A stretch of DNA of 64,000 bases from an uncultured Clostridia bacterium (GTDB taxonomy: Bacteria; Bacillota; Clostridia; UBA1381): assembly GCA_934476075.1 (NCBI GenBank), contig CAKSNH010000007.1, positions 1 to 64,000 of the forward strand, given 5' to 3'. Numbering within the stretch: position 1 is the stretch's first letter; each line of letters opens with the position of its first letter. The notes beneath the pieces are model-generated. The model saw only the letters and a program-made list of their open reading frames with translations, searched no databases and was not told the origin of the DNA. Positions 34,068-43,840 of the stretch are shown here, piece after piece. Position numbers and translations under genes: made by a program.

Positions 34068-34607
34068 TTAATAGATTTTTACAACTTCTGTGCCCGAAAT
34101 TCCAATCCCGATATTTGCACTGCAACCTACATTACATCTAATTACATTTTTATGCGAAATCTGCATATTGCATGGAATCATCTTATCGAACAACTCACGC
34201 ATAGATTTAATCTGTCCTGCATTATCCATATGCGTCACAATATTCAGTTTGTATCCTGATACATTCAGCTGCACGTCATCGTTTCCCTGTACGGCAATTA
34301 ATTTGTTTTCCAGTGAACGCAGCGTATACGGAATGGTATTGTTCCAAGCAATCATTGCTCTTGATTGTCTGAATTCAAGTGTTTCGTTATCCAACGCATC
34401 AATACCCAACAATTTTTCAAATCGCTTTATTCCGTTTTCATTGCAGCCGGTAATAAACATGTTATTCAAAATTGTTTTACACTCGTCCGATACAGCATCT
34501 ATTTCCGTATTTTCTGCGAGCATAATATTTTGTATTTCCTTATATTCTTGCAGATACTCCGGCAAATATCCAAGCAAATCAATACGTCTTTTCTTTGATG
34601 CACTCAT
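34068..34607 (-). CDS. DUF2313 (YmfQ/XkdT-adjacent) baseplate protein
   Basis: 179 residues of the DUF2313/YmfQ_DUF family, found in contractile phages between baseplate J protein and fibre. LLGYLPEYLQEYKEIQNIM at about residues 10-28 and the final GIGISGTEVVKIY fit. It overlaps the baseplate J gene end by 1 nt. Likely wedge or fibre-joining component. Confidence 0.85.
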   Translation of the reverse strand: MSASKKRRIDLLGYLPEYLQEYKEIQNIMLAENTEIDAVSDECKTILNNMFITGCNENGIKRFEKLLGIDALDNETLEFRQSRAMIAWNNTIPYTLRSLENKLIAVQGNDDVQLNVSGYKLNIVTHMDNAGQIKSMRELFDKMIPCNMQISHKNVIRCNVGCSANIGIGISGTEVVKIY

Positions 34608-35677
34608 TATGTGTCCCCCTCTGAAAAATTGCCGAATACGGGAATTGTATTTGTTTCAAGCTGCAAATTAACTTTTGAACCATTAATTGCCGTTGATGTA
34701 ATATCCATCACCCCGTCAATCTGCATAATTCGTGATTCTATCTGAGCTATTCTGATTATCAGCTTATCCTTATTTACCCATTCTTTACGCAATTCAAGCA
34801 TATATTGTGCTATTGCCCCCGTAATTTTGGTTTGTAATGCCGAAAAATCATATCCGGTATCATAAGTAATATTTGCCGTTACATTTATTATCGCTTCTTC
34901 CACTGTACCAACTGTCACTATATGTCCGATAGGTGCAAGACCATCACCCATTGCGTCGCCCTTCGGGTCAATTTCATTTTGTACCGATTGTATAAGTGCT
35001 GAATTCGCCTTATTAAACTCCGAATCAAGAATTATCAATTTTACCGTCCCCACACCATTCCACAGCGGTATCACCTTGACAGCACCCACACCGCTTATTG
35101 AATTCGTTTTATTCAAATAATCCTCTTTGTTTCCCCCGAAAGCTTTTTCATTAAATGAATTAAAATACCTAGTCCTTAAACTCTCTGTATCCTCGTCATC
35201 TTCGCCCGGAATCAGCACGTCTGTTAATTCTGCTGACTGCAACCCGTCAATGTAATCAATAGGTATCATTGTTCCCAGATACTTATTTCCTTCTGTACCT
35301 GCCGTTTCACATTCAACCTGATATTTTCCGTCTTCAATCTTAGCCGTAACCGTATAATTCAGTTTGTTAAGACTAAATCTTTGACCTGTTACATCAATAT
35401 TTTTCGGAGTAAATTCGCCTTGCAAAACCGCATTTGTCGCCGACTTCGGAATAATTCCCTTTTCCTCACAGCGTCTTATCAAAAAACTTCTTGATGCAGT
35501 ATCGGCAAATGACTCATTCAATATCTCATCAAACTCAATATATGCCAATTTGAGTTCCATTGCTGCCGGTGCAAGTGCGTCATAAATAATTGACCCTTCC
35601 CGTTTATCCAGCGTATTCGGCACTCTTTCAAGCATTCTTTTTAGAATTGTTTCATAAGTTATATCTTCATACATCAA
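34607..35677 (-). CDS. Baseplate J/gp47 family protein (XkdT-like)
   Basis: 356-residue baseplate wedge protein. YETILKRMLERVPNTLDKREGSIIYDALAP near the N-terminus is typical (quoted as TILKRMLERVPNTLDKREGS and IIYDALAP), as are SFADTASRSFLIRRCEE and IPGEDDEDTESLRTRYF. Part of the contractile tail baseplate. It overlaps the DUF2634 gene end by 4 nt. Confidence 0.92.
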   Translation of the reverse strand: MMYEDITYETILKRMLERVPNTLDKREGSIIYDALAPAAMELKLAYIEFDEILNESFADTASRSFLIRRCEEKGIIPKSATNAVLQGEFTPKNIDVTGQRFSLNKLNYTVTAKIEDGKYQVECETAGTEGNKYLGTMIPIDYIDGLQSAELTDVLIPGEDDEDTESLRTRYFNSFNEKAFGGNKEDYLNKTNSISGVGAVKVIPLWNGVGTVKLIILDSEFNKANSALIQSVQNEIDPKGDAMGDGLAPIGHIVTVGTVEEAIINVTANITYDTGYDFSALQTKITGAIAQYMLELRKEWVNKDKLIIRIAQIESRIMQIDGVMDITSTAINGSKVNLQLETNTIPVFGNFSEGDT

Positions 35678-36075
35678 ATGTCCACCGTCCTTTCTGCATT
35701 AACTTCCCCAAAAATCGTGTTCACTGTAAATGTACAGCTTATCTTTCCTTTTTCCGATGAAAATTCAAAATTATCTACGCTTTTTATTCTTGAATCACAA
35801 AGTAATGCCTCCGATATTCTCCGTTCGAGTTCTGCCATAGCGTATAACGTGTCTTTGCCGTACAAATCCGCCGTTTCAATCCCGTAATCCCAAGAATATA
35901 TAACATATTGGTATCTTTCCGTATTTAATATTTTAAAAATAGCCTGTTTTATAGCCTCTGCATCATCATTAACCCCTCTTATTCTGCTGTTTTCCATATC
36001 CATACTGTAAGTAGTGCTTGGCTGTTCCTTAATAACAAAATCCTGCGGTAAAAATCCGCTTGCAGACGGTATCAT
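35674..36075 (-). CDS. DUF2634 (XkdS-like) baseplate protein
   Basis: 133 residues of the DUF2634/XkdS family, related to gp25-like wedge proteins. AIKQAIFKILNTERYQYVIY and DYGIETADLYG are the family core. It overlaps its neighbours by 4 nt on both sides, so is translationally coupled. Confidence 0.87.
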   Translation of the reverse strand: MIPSASGFLPQDFVIKEQPSTTYSMDMENSRIRGVNDDAEAIKQAIFKILNTERYQYVIYSWDYGIETADLYGKDTLYAMAELERRISEALLCDSRIKSVDNFEFSSEKGKISCTFTVNTIFGEVNAERTVDI

Positions 36076-36434
36076 AACAGCCTGTCCATTACAATGAATT
36101 TTTGTCCGCCCTGCATACGCAAAAGAATAACTTTTTCACCGACAGCCAAGCCGTTATGAACTATGAATTGCTTTCTTCCTTTATATGCGTGATTGTGCGG
36201 ACCGCTCCCGCTGTTCGTATTTTCCGTCAAATGGTCTACTGTCATTTCGACAGTGTGCTCTCTTACAGCATTGGTCAAAATTAACGAATCGCTCTCTAAC
36301 GTCATTTTTTGGTCAATGTTTATTTTCAGCGGTTCGGTATTTACAACTTCACCGAATACCACATTCATCGGATTTTCATTTTCAACAGCGTCAAGTGCCG
36401 CTTTTTTTATCACTTCTATTAAATTACCCAACAA
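36072..36434 (-). CDS. DUF2577 (XkdR-like) baseplate protein
   Basis: 120 residues; DUF2577 family. AVENENPMNVVFGEVVNTEP and the end GEKVILLRMQGGQKFIVMDR are typical, an OB-fold-like baseplate hub component. It overlaps the XkdQ-like gene end by 11 nt. Confidence 0.87.
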   Translation of the reverse strand: MLGNLIEVIKKAALDAVENENPMNVVFGEVVNTEPLKINIDQKMTLESDSLILTNAVREHTVEMTVDHLTENTNSGSGPHNHAYKGRKQFIVHNGLAVGEKVILLRMQGGQKFIVMDRLL

Positions 36435-37380
36435 ATTCGCCCCCTCGCAGTGTTAAATCCATAAAATGTTCACCGTCTTGAAAAGTGTGTTTGCAGCTCT
36501 CAACAAGAAAGTAATTGCCTACCTCCATATCTCCTAAGTTCAAATTTACAATAACCATCTTACCGGCTCTTACATCAACATTCCCGAAAGCATTTTTTAT
36601 TTTCAGATTTCTTGTTTTTGCATTATACAAATCTAAAAGTGCGTCTGTTTTCGACCGTGCGTTCTCCGGATTTTTCACTGTATCGTAATATTGCAGCAAG
36701 CCCCATTCATTGATATGCGAACTGTCTTTCGCTACATAAGTTTCCCTTTTGCCCGTTTTATCATTTTCATACTGGATAATAATTTGATTATACGTTTTAT
36801 CATCTATACTTGACGTATACTCGAAATTTTCTCCCGTTTCGCTGTCTATGAGTATGTTTGTCCGCATATTTTCGAGCGATTGCAGCGACAATTTCCCAAA
36901 ATCATCATATAACACATACAATATTTTTTTATTTGTCACCGTTAATTCCAATGCGGTTAAAATTATGTCAAACAGTGTCGCATTGGATTCCTCTCTTTTC
37001 GGGATTACATATTTGGTATTTTCGATATATCCAACGTTTAGTCTGTATTCTTCGGCAATCGATTTTATCAATTCCGATGCCGTAATATTTTTATACGTCA
37101 TTGTATCTTTATTTTTCAAATACCTTAATTGGTCGTATGCCGTTACTTTTATATTGTGTTCCTTATCTCTCGTCTTTTTGAACACAAAACCGTAAAAAAT
37201 ATTTTTGCCGTCAACTTTAAGCACAACATGATTTCCTTCATGAAAATCTATTATATCGTCTTTTACAACCGTAAAAGTAAGTTTACCGGGTGAACCCTTT
37301 CTCTCTGTTTCCCAGATTACACTGTCCTTAATTATCGGCTCATATGCTTTGTCACCGTTTCTTATATATAACTCAATCAC
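36424..37380 (-). CDS. XkdQ-like baseplate hub protein
   Basis: 318 residues matching the XkdQ/YqbQ family, homologous in fold to late control protein D/gp27-type hub proteins. WETERKGSPGKLTFTV, YDQLRYLKNKDT and AGKMVIVNLNLGDMEVGNY are recognisable blocks. It sits between the LysM-bearing XkdP homologue and DUF2577, the usual PBSX order. Confidence 0.9.
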   Translation of the reverse strand: MIELYIRNGDKAYEPIIKDSVIWETERKGSPGKLTFTVVKDDIIDFHEGNHVVLKVDGKNIFYGFVFKKTRDKEHNIKVTAYDQLRYLKNKDTMTYKNITASELIKSIAEEYRLNVGYIENTKYVIPKREESNATLFDIILTALELTVTNKKILYVLYDDFGKLSLQSLENMRTNILIDSETGENFEYTSSIDDKTYNQIIIQYENDKTGKRETYVAKDSSHINEWGLLQYYDTVKNPENARSKTDALLDLYNAKTRNLKIKNAFGNVDVRAGKMVIVNLNLGDMEVGNYFLVESCKHTFQDGEHFMDLTLRGGEFVG

Positions 37381-37393
37381 AACTGCACCTCCG

Positions 37394-38095
37394 TTACGGT
37401 ATAGTCAAAATCTGTCCCGGATAAATCATATACTTGGTTTGTCCCGTTCCTTCATTCGCATTATCGATAAGCGTCTTATTTGCATCGTAAATATCGGTAT
37501 ATTTTTCGGCATCTCCGTAAACGGATTTTGCTATCGTATAGAGTGCGTCGCCCTCTTGAACCGTATATTCTTTAACAATACTCTTGTCTGACGCCCTGTG
37601 ATTTACGAACACTCCCATCGTAACTGTCGACCCGTTTTGCTGTAATTCCTCGTAAATCTCTATTTCTTTTGTTCCATACTCTGCCCATTCTTTTAATTCA
37701 ATATTGACACCAACATCAAACCCGTATTCTTTTGCGTCTTCTATAATCTGATAGTTAGATACGCTGACCCGCATATTCGTATCAAAAAGCGGCTGTCCGT
37801 TTGGTTTTTCTCTTAAAACTTTGAACAGAAACGTTTTTTTGTTTACCATCAGCTGTTCTATAAAATCCAAATAATATTTTACGTTTTTAAAGCCGTCGGG
37901 ATAATTTGCAAAAGGATACTTGCTCTGCGGAAGCATAAAACTAAAAGAAATATCCGTTAGCCCGGGTAATTTCAGTGTATTTACCTCTCTTCCGTTAATT
38001 AAATCCATTGTTTTGTTTCTGCCGTTAATTTTAAGAGTTAGTTTAGACGGGGTAACAGGCAGCACTACCCCGTCAATATAAAACTTATAAGCCAT
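37394..38095 (-). CDS. LysM-containing XkdP-like tail/baseplate protein
   Basis: 233 residues. The N-terminal 150 residues are the XkdP/gp53-like part (ITLKINGRNK-type opening, PGLTDISFSFMLPQSKYPF); the last 55 are a LysM domain (YTVQEGDALYTIAKSVYGDA to YPGQILTIP), thought to bind peptidoglycan during injection. Located between tape measure and XkdQ. Confidence 0.9.
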   Translation of the reverse strand: MAYKFYIDGVVLPVTPSKLTLKINGRNKTMDLINGREVNTLKLPGLTDISFSFMLPQSKYPFANYPDGFKNVKYYLDFIEQLMVNKKTFLFKVLREKPNGQPLFDTNMRVSVSNYQIIEDAKEYGFDVGVNIELKEWAEYGTKEIEIYEELQQNGSTVTMGVFVNHRASDKSIVKEYTVQEGDALYTIAKSVYGDAEKYTDIYDANKTLIDNANEGTGQTKYMIYPGQILTIP

Positions 38096-41000
38096 TTATG
38101 TATAAACCCCCTCAGCAGCGATTTCCAGCTGTTCCGAAACACGCTCTGTTATAGACTCAACCACACCGTCAATATCCATATCCGAATTAATACTGTTCTC
38201 GTTATGAAAACTTATATTTAATTCAGCCGTGGTAAATCTGTTTATCGCATCTCTTTCCGCAATATCACGCAAATACATCAATTCCTCATCAGTACAATCC
38301 AGTTTATCCGACGCTTTCCCTGCTTTATCTGCGGCGTCTTCCGCACCGTCTGCCGCAGCGGCGGTATTGTCGGCTATACCATTTAAAAGATTTTGAACAT
38401 CTTCGGCTACACCAAACTTTGAAATTTTATTTTCAATACTTTTACCAAAATCATATCCCAGACTTGCCGCATCGCTGAGATTTTGATAATCGAGCTTTGG
38501 TGCTTGCCAATAGTCTTCGGGTGTTTCACCGAGCCAATTTTGCATACTGCTTTGAATATCCGATACCCTATCGGCAAATCCCTCTGCAAAATCGTCCCCG
38601 ATTTGATTTCCCATACCGTATGCATCGGCTATGCTCCCCATACTCTTCCTGTCGATACTGTATGTTTCGGGTGCTGTCGGTCTTGTTAAATTTTTTCGTG
38701 CATCTGATACTAATTTTGACGCACCGTTAAATGATACTGTATTTAATGTTCCTACCGTACCGATATTCACTCCCGGTACATTGTTTAATGCATCAATTAT
38801 TTTATTCACCGCACCGATTGCCGAATTGGCTGCATTTATAAATGCGTTGGCTATTGATGTTGCCGCACGGTCGAATGACTCTGCCGCTCCCTGCGCAACC
38901 TCCAACGCTGCGTCGGCTATTCCGTACAATACATTTTGAACATTATAAACACCGTTATTCCATGTGTTCACAACCCACTCGACACATTCTGCAAAAAAGT
39001 TATAGATAGCAACACCTATATTGGACAGTATCTGTACAAACGCATACCAAGCACCCACAATTACACCTATCGCATCTCCGTTCCCCTGTACAATCGCCAT
39101 GAAAAATCCCAAAAATGCGTTGACCAAATTTACAACGAGTGCCTTAACCGCATATTCGGGGTGTTTCCAAACGTTTACGAAAAACTCAATAAACGCTGAA
39201 ATTATATTCCATACATTGGCGATACAGTTATATAAATGAGCCGCTAATAATGAAACAATCCCCATTATTATTCCTGTCGCACTCACCGATGTACCGCATA
39301 CATCGTTTATTGCCGCCACAACAGCATAAATTGCCGCTATTATAAGTATAATCGCAATGATTATCCATGTTATCGGGCAAGCTAACAGTGCCGTGTTAAA
39401 CCCATATTGTGCCGCTGTTGCTTCCACTGTCGCACTTACTTCCGCATGAGTTGCCGCTGCGTGTGCATAACTTGCTATACAAAGAATTCCTTTGACAACC
39501 GCACCCGCTGTTTCTGCTATTTTCATAACCGCAAGATAGCCGTAATAAATCGCCAAAGCCGCAATCACACCGTAAATAACAGGTGATAACCGTGACCAAC
39601 TGTCATAAATAAATGTTCCTATTGCACCTACCACATCAAAAATTTTATTAACAGCATTTGATATAAGCACTACTGCCCGTTCTGCATTCATCACAAACGC
39701 ATTAAAAGCCTCGCTGTTCGCAAAATTATTTAACCTTTTAAGCACATTCTGGAACGCCCTTACCGCATTACTCTGGAATGATGTCCAAACCTGCCCGAAC
39801 GTCTTAGGCATTGATTCAAATTGTGCGTTTATATCATCGGTTGCCGCAAGCATAGCATTTTTTACGATACTTGCTGAAATCTCACCGTCGGCAGCCATTT
39901 CCTTAATTTGACCAATCGGTACATTTAAGTAATCCGCTATTGTTTGAATGACATTCGGTGCAGCCTCAAATACGGCATTTAATTCTTCACCCCTCAAAAC
40001 TCCCGAGCCCAAAGCCTGTGTTAATTGAAGTGAAGCAGACGCCATTTCTGCCTGCGTTGTACCCGCAATAACAAATTGTTTATTAAGATTTTCAGCGAAT
40101 TGTATCGTTTCAGCTGTCGAACTGAATGCGTCTTTTGCTCTCAGTCCCAGTTTAGCGACTACATCTGCCGTATCAATATAAGATGCCCTCGACCGTTCCG
40201 CAGACGCATAAATCATATCTTGCAGCTGCTGTGTTGTTTGCAGTCCGTCATTCATCATGTTCAGTCTTGCGCTCGTCTGGGTTAATATATCTGAAATATC
40301 AATAACCTTTCTCATGCTTTGTATTGTCGCATATGCCGCAATAGCACCCTTTATTTTTGACATCAAACCCGAAGCTGCATTTTCACTGTTTTGAATAGCA
40401 CCCGTAAATTCACCCTGTGCGTTTGTGTTATCTCTTATATACATTTCTGTATTTCGGATTGTTGAACTAAGCCGCACATATGCAGCATTTGCCTCTGAAA
40501 CATCCATGTCATCGACAGCCGAATTTAATGTGTTCTGCTCATCCAATATCTGGTGCAGCTGACTTCTAAGCTGTTCAAGCTGAGCATTAGCCGACTCACT
40601 GCCGATATTCAGCGGATTATTTTCTATCTGCTGGATTTTTGCTCTGATTGCCTCTATCCGCCCCTGCAAGCCGGTTAAATCCGCCACCATATTTTCCGGA
40701 AATATACTCGTATTCTCTGCCTGATTACTTATTTGCCGCTGCACATCTTCCAAATTTTGCAGATATGCGTTTAACGATTGTACTTCCTGTTCATATCTTT
40801 CAATCCCTGTTGTCGAAAATACTTCCAAATCGTTTGTATTCCACGAAACGGGTTCGGGTGGTTCAGGAGGCGGAGTTTGCGTTGGGGGTGGGGTTGTCGG
40901 TGTCGGCGATGTATTTTGACCGTTTAGTTTTTCCATTGCTTCTCTTGCACTGTTCATACTGGCTATCGCCGCCTCAATACTTTTTGTATCAACACCGATG

Positions 41001-41122
41001 TCAACCGTAGTATCATTCAAATCATTTGCAATGTCCATGACAGACTGTATCGCATTCGCCATATCGGTGAGCGGTGATGTCATTCTGTCCTGCAATTCGA
41101 TTATTGAACTTATCTTTGCCAT
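38096..41122 (-). CDS. Tail tape measure protein
   Basis: 1008 residues. The N-terminal 320 residues are helical, with a Pro-Thr-rich linker (PTPTTPPPTQTPPPEPPEP) near residue 85. At about 300-430 is the tape measure domain (FAENLNKQFVIAGTTQAEMA, GSGVLRGEELNAVFEAAPNV). Several long hydrophobic helices at about 505-690 are typical of the part that inserts into the host membrane. It sets tail length and is ejected first. GGGGG lies before the start, just after the frameshifted tail chaperone. Confidence 0.94.
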   Translation of the reverse strand: MAKISSIIELQDRMTSPLTDMANAIQSVMDIANDLNDTTVDIGVDTKSIEAAIASMNSAREAMEKLNGQNTSPTPTTPPPTQTPPPEPPEPVSWNTNDLEVFSTTGIERYEQEVQSLNAYLQNLEDVQRQISNQAENTSIFPENMVADLTGLQGRIEAIRAKIQQIENNPLNIGSESANAQLEQLRSQLHQILDEQNTLNSAVDDMDVSEANAAYVRLSSTIRNTEMYIRDNTNAQGEFTGAIQNSENAASGLMSKIKGAIAAYATIQSMRKVIDISDILTQTSARLNMMNDGLQTTQQLQDMIYASAERSRASYIDTADVVAKLGLRAKDAFSSTAETIQFAENLNKQFVIAGTTQAEMASASLQLTQALGSGVLRGEELNAVFEAAPNVIQTIADYLNVPIGQIKEMAADGEISASIVKNAMLAATDDINAQFESMPKTFGQVWTSFQSNAVRAFQNVLKRLNNFANSEAFNAFVMNAERAVVLISNAVNKIFDVVGAIGTFIYDSWSRLSPVIYGVIAALAIYYGYLAVMKIAETAGAVVKGILCIASYAHAAATHAEVSATVEATAAQYGFNTALLACPITWIIIAIILIIAAIYAVVAAINDVCGTSVSATGIIMGIVSLLAAHLYNCIANVWNIISAFIEFFVNVWKHPEYAVKALVVNLVNAFLGFFMAIVQGNGDAIGVIVGAWYAFVQILSNIGVAIYNFFAECVEWVVNTWNNGVYNVQNVLYGIADAALEVAQGAAESFDRAATSIANAFINAANSAIGAVNKIIDALNNVPGVNIGTVGTLNTVSFNGASKLVSDARKNLTRPTAPETYSIDRKSMGSIADAYGMGNQIGDDFAEGFADRVSDIQSSMQNWLGETPEDYWQAPKLDYQNLSDAASLGYDFGKSIENKISKFGVAEDVQNLLNGIADNTAAAADGAEDAADKAGKASDKLDCTDEELMYLRDIAERDAINRFTTAELNISFHNENSINSDMDIDGVVESITERVSEQLEIAAEGVYT

Positions 41123-41137
41123 TCTTTCACCCCCTCG

Positions 41138-41335
41138 CTACCTCTTTTTTGACCTTGCTTTCTTTATTTTTTCCTGTTCTTTTTTCTCTGCTTCCATTTT
41201 TATATTTATCGACGCTATGACAAATGCTTTCTCATGCATATCAAGCGCCAAAAATTCAGACGGGAGCATATGCAGTTTGTGAAGACAATAATGTGCATAA
41301 TTTGCATCGGCATCGCCTTCACAAATTAGTTTTTT
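41138..41335 (-). CDS. -1 frameshift extension of the tail assembly chaperone
   Basis: After a slip at A AAA AAC (41329-41335) translation continues in the -1 frame for 63 codons, LICEGDADANYAHYCLHKLH to ARSKKR, stopping at 41138. The frame has no start of its own. This is the gpGT-like tail assembly chaperone extension conserved in long-tailed phages; the fused product is about 206 residues. It ends 15 nt before the tape measure start codon. Confidence 0.85.
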   Translation of the reverse strand, partial: KKLICEGDADANYAHYCLHKLHMLPSEFLALDMHEKAFVIASINIKMEAEKKEQEKIKKARSKKR

Positions 41336-41757
41336 GCTTCTTCAACCGCATCGTTAATAGTTTCATCAAATCCGTTAAATTCACGTACAAACGACGCAAA
41401 TTCAGCAAATTCGGTAGGGTCGTCAACCATTTCTCTCAGCAAATCCTCCGGAGTTTTCACGCCGTATGAGTCTTGCAGCTTTGCGTCATATAAATTAGGA
41501 AAAACAACAGACGCCGCCAACTGTTTTATCATGTACAAATTAGCGTCGATTTTAATTCTGTATTGATTTCTTTTCCCCGGCACTTGTACCTCTTTTGTAC
41601 ACAAATCTCTGATTTGCTCGTCCTCTTTGGTGGTTATCGGTCTGATTTCCCATTCCAGCGGCTTACCGTTCTCGTCTGTAAGCGACTTTGTTACAGGATA
41701 AAATGTATTTGATTTCTGTTTTTTGTTACCCTTCATAAACAATTCTAAATTTGACAT
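41326..41757 (-). CDS. Tail assembly chaperone (XkdN-like, gpG equivalent)
   Basis: 143-residue short form of the tail assembly chaperone. WEIRPITTKEDEQIRDLCTK and LLREMVDDPTEFAEFASFV are typical of XkdN/phage TAC proteins. The last codons GCA AAA AAC TAA form the slippery site used to make the longer fusion. It binds tape measure and recruits tube subunits. Located between tube and tape measure as in all PBSX-like phages. Confidence 0.92.
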   Translation of the reverse strand: MSNLELFMKGNKKQKSNTFYPVTKSLTDENGKPLEWEIRPITTKEDEQIRDLCTKEVQVPGKRNQYRIKIDANLYMIKQLAASVVFPNLYDAKLQDSYGVKTPEDLLREMVDDPTEFAEFASFVREFNGFDETINDAVEEAKN

Positions 41758-41834
41758 ATTAGTTTACCTCTTTCTATTACACAGTTTATTTTTAATTTTC
41801 CCCCGAACATGATAATTCGGGGGGCTTATCATTA

Positions 41835-42311
41835 TCAAAGCATACCGTCAAGCAAATTAAATGTTTCAGGCATCTTGAAGTCCTCAAAAGTACCTTCTAC
41901 ACTCTCGTCAAGATAGTCGCCGTCCGCATCGAACTTAGCCAAAGTACCTCCGTCAATATTACAGTCAACAAAAACTATTGTCTGACGTCCTGCCGCCGAT
42001 GTCGGGTCGGAGTTTGTAACTTGAATTTCAAAGTAAACATCTTCACCGGTATTCTTATATCGCAGCATGAGTTCTCTCATAATAGACTGATTATAGTGCA
42101 TCGTTGCCGAGAACGTACCTGCCCAGCCCGACGCTTTATTTCCTTTACCCGTCTTGCCCAAAATAGGCACTTCCGTTTTGCTCTTGTCAAATTTGGCTTC
42201 AAAATCAATCATCTGCATAAAGTTGTATCGATTTCCCTCGATTGTCACAAAACATTCTGCCAAACTTGCGGAAATAGAGTCTTTCGCTTTCATTACAACA
42301 TTACTGCCCAT
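41835..42311 (-). CDS. Phage tail tube protein (XkdM-like)
   Basis: 158 residues of the XkdM family. GNRYNFMQMIDFEAKFDKSK and TGKGNKASGWAGTFSATMHY are recognisable. It polymerises into the inner tube inside the sheath; encoded 18 nt after the sheath gene. Confidence 0.92.
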   Translation of the reverse strand: MGSNVVMKAKDSISASLAECFVTIEGNRYNFMQMIDFEAKFDKSKTEVPILGKTGKGNKASGWAGTFSATMHYNQSIMRELMLRYKNTGEDVYFEIQVTNSDPTSAAGRQTIVFVDCNIDGGTLAKFDADGDYLDESVEGTFEDFKMPETFNLLDGML

Positions 42312-42329
42312 AATTTACACTTTCCTTTC

Positions 42330-43646
42330 TTACTGAATTACACACGTCATGTACAGTTTTGTCATGGCATTTACAACAGTGATATTATCCGACACGACAA
42401 CCGCTTTTTTTGAATTCCCCTGTTCAACCGTAACATCGGAATCGCTGAAATTCTCGATAGCTCTTATGCTTTGCAGCTGTTCATGGTGCTTTACAATATC
42501 CGCCCACAAGCTTATCCTGCCGGAGTCATCGTTCGGCACAACGCCCAGATATTTTGTATTGAACAATTCCGCTATATCGTTTGCAATCTGGTCAATAACC
42601 CTGATTGTTTGATTTTCCTTGAAAATATCGCCTTTTTCATCTGATGTTGTGACCAGGCTGTTTATATCTTCAAGAACTCTCACATCATACCCGACTTGAT
42701 GGAACACAAACTCGCCTGTTTTTATTGCCGTTTCAAGCTGTGATTGTGTATAATCCGTATTTACGGTATATTCACCGTCATACACCTTATTTGTAGCCGA
42801 CTTATTCACTGCCGTACCTGCAATTAAGCCTGTTGTCCAGTAAACGAGTGAAGCCTCGTTTTCGCCGGTATCAAGCACCTTATTTTTCACATTGACGCAG
42901 CCTTCAAAATCAGCCGCCGTATTATAAACAACCGTTTGAAACTTTATTCCCATTTCGTCACGCATACGTTTGCAGAATGCCGTATATAAGCCGTTCACCG
43001 CCGCTGTTGCCGAAACAACACCAAGTGCATTAAATGCAAAACTTTCAATCTTTTCGAGGAATGCCTGATGACTTGCATTAGTAACTGTGCCGTTTGTACC
43101 GCCCTCTAATTTAACACCTGTTGTTGCGGTAAGCTCCACATCTTTTTCCCAGTCTATGTAGTCATTGTCTGCAAGTGCGGTTGTTTTGTCCGCTGTTGCC
43201 ACCGTCTGACTGTCGACAAGAACTTTATCCAAATATGTTTTAACATCTGATTTTTCTGCGTTATCGGCATTTACCTGAATGACAATCGACAAGTCGTTTC
43301 CTCTTGTTCCGGCATATTTTGCCTTGCCGTATGAAGATGCCGCCTTTACACCGCCCGAGTTCAAACGGTAAGCATACAACGTTCTTGCATTCTTAAATAA
43401 ATCACGCAAACCTTTTAGTTTATCGCTTGAATAATCATATCCGAAAATCTTCATTGAGTTTTTTTGAAAATCACCGTTAGTAACTTCAAAAACGCTTCCG
43501 TCAACACCCCAATCCGTTTCAATCGCCATTGCTGCAATTCCCCTTTCAGAGAGGTTTGCCGAAGCCGATGCCGCCGAAACAAAATTAATATATGTCCCCG
43601 GAATGACTTTGTTTTGACTTGTAAATATTCCTCCGCCAAGTGCCAT
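42330..43646 (-). CDS. Phage tail sheath protein (XkdK-like)
   Basis: 438-residue contractile sheath subunit. KVIPGTYINFVSAASA at the N-terminus, ERGIAAMAIETDWG, KAKYAGTRGNDLSIVIQVN at about 108-126 and RVLEDINSLVTTSDEKGDIF (about 325-344) are family blocks. Its presence shows the phage is a myovirus-type (contractile) particle. Confidence 0.94.
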   Translation of the reverse strand: MALGGGIFTSQNKVIPGTYINFVSAASASANLSERGIAAMAIETDWGVDGSVFEVTNGDFQKNSMKIFGYDYSSDKLKGLRDLFKNARTLYAYRLNSGGVKAASSYGKAKYAGTRGNDLSIVIQVNADNAEKSDVKTYLDKVLVDSQTVATADKTTALADNDYIDWEKDVELTATTGVKLEGGTNGTVTNASHQAFLEKIESFAFNALGVVSATAAVNGLYTAFCKRMRDEMGIKFQTVVYNTAADFEGCVNVKNKVLDTGENEASLVYWTTGLIAGTAVNKSATNKVYDGEYTVNTDYTQSQLETAIKTGEFVFHQVGYDVRVLEDINSLVTTSDEKGDIFKENQTIRVIDQIANDIAELFNTKYLGVVPNDDSGRISLWADIVKHHEQLQSIRAIENFSDSDVTVEQGNSKKAVVVSDNITVVNAMTKLYMTCVIQ

Positions 43647-43647
43647 A

Positions 43648-43836
43648 TTATTTCACCCTTTCTTTTAAAAAAACATTGATTATTTTGTCTGTTTCCTCAT
43701 GTGTATACAGAATATCATCCCGCAGCTGACTTGACAGAACATCCTTGTATCTTGAATATTTAACCGCAGTTACAAGCTGTTCTTTTGTAAATCTCGGAAC
43801 GCTGTTCTTTACACCTTTTGCATCTGATTTTTCCAT
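43648..43836 (-). CDS. Small hypothetical phage protein (62 residues)
   Basis: 62 charged residues, no recognised domain: PRFTKEQLVTAVKYSRYKDV then a helical end. Genes of this size and pattern regularly precede the sheath gene in Clostridial PBSX-like prophages. It ends one base before the sheath start. Confidence 0.7.
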   Translation of the reverse strand: MEKSDAKGVKNSVPRFTKEQLVTAVKYSRYKDVLSSQLRDDILYTHEETDKIINVFLKERVK

Positions 43837-43840
43837 GTAA

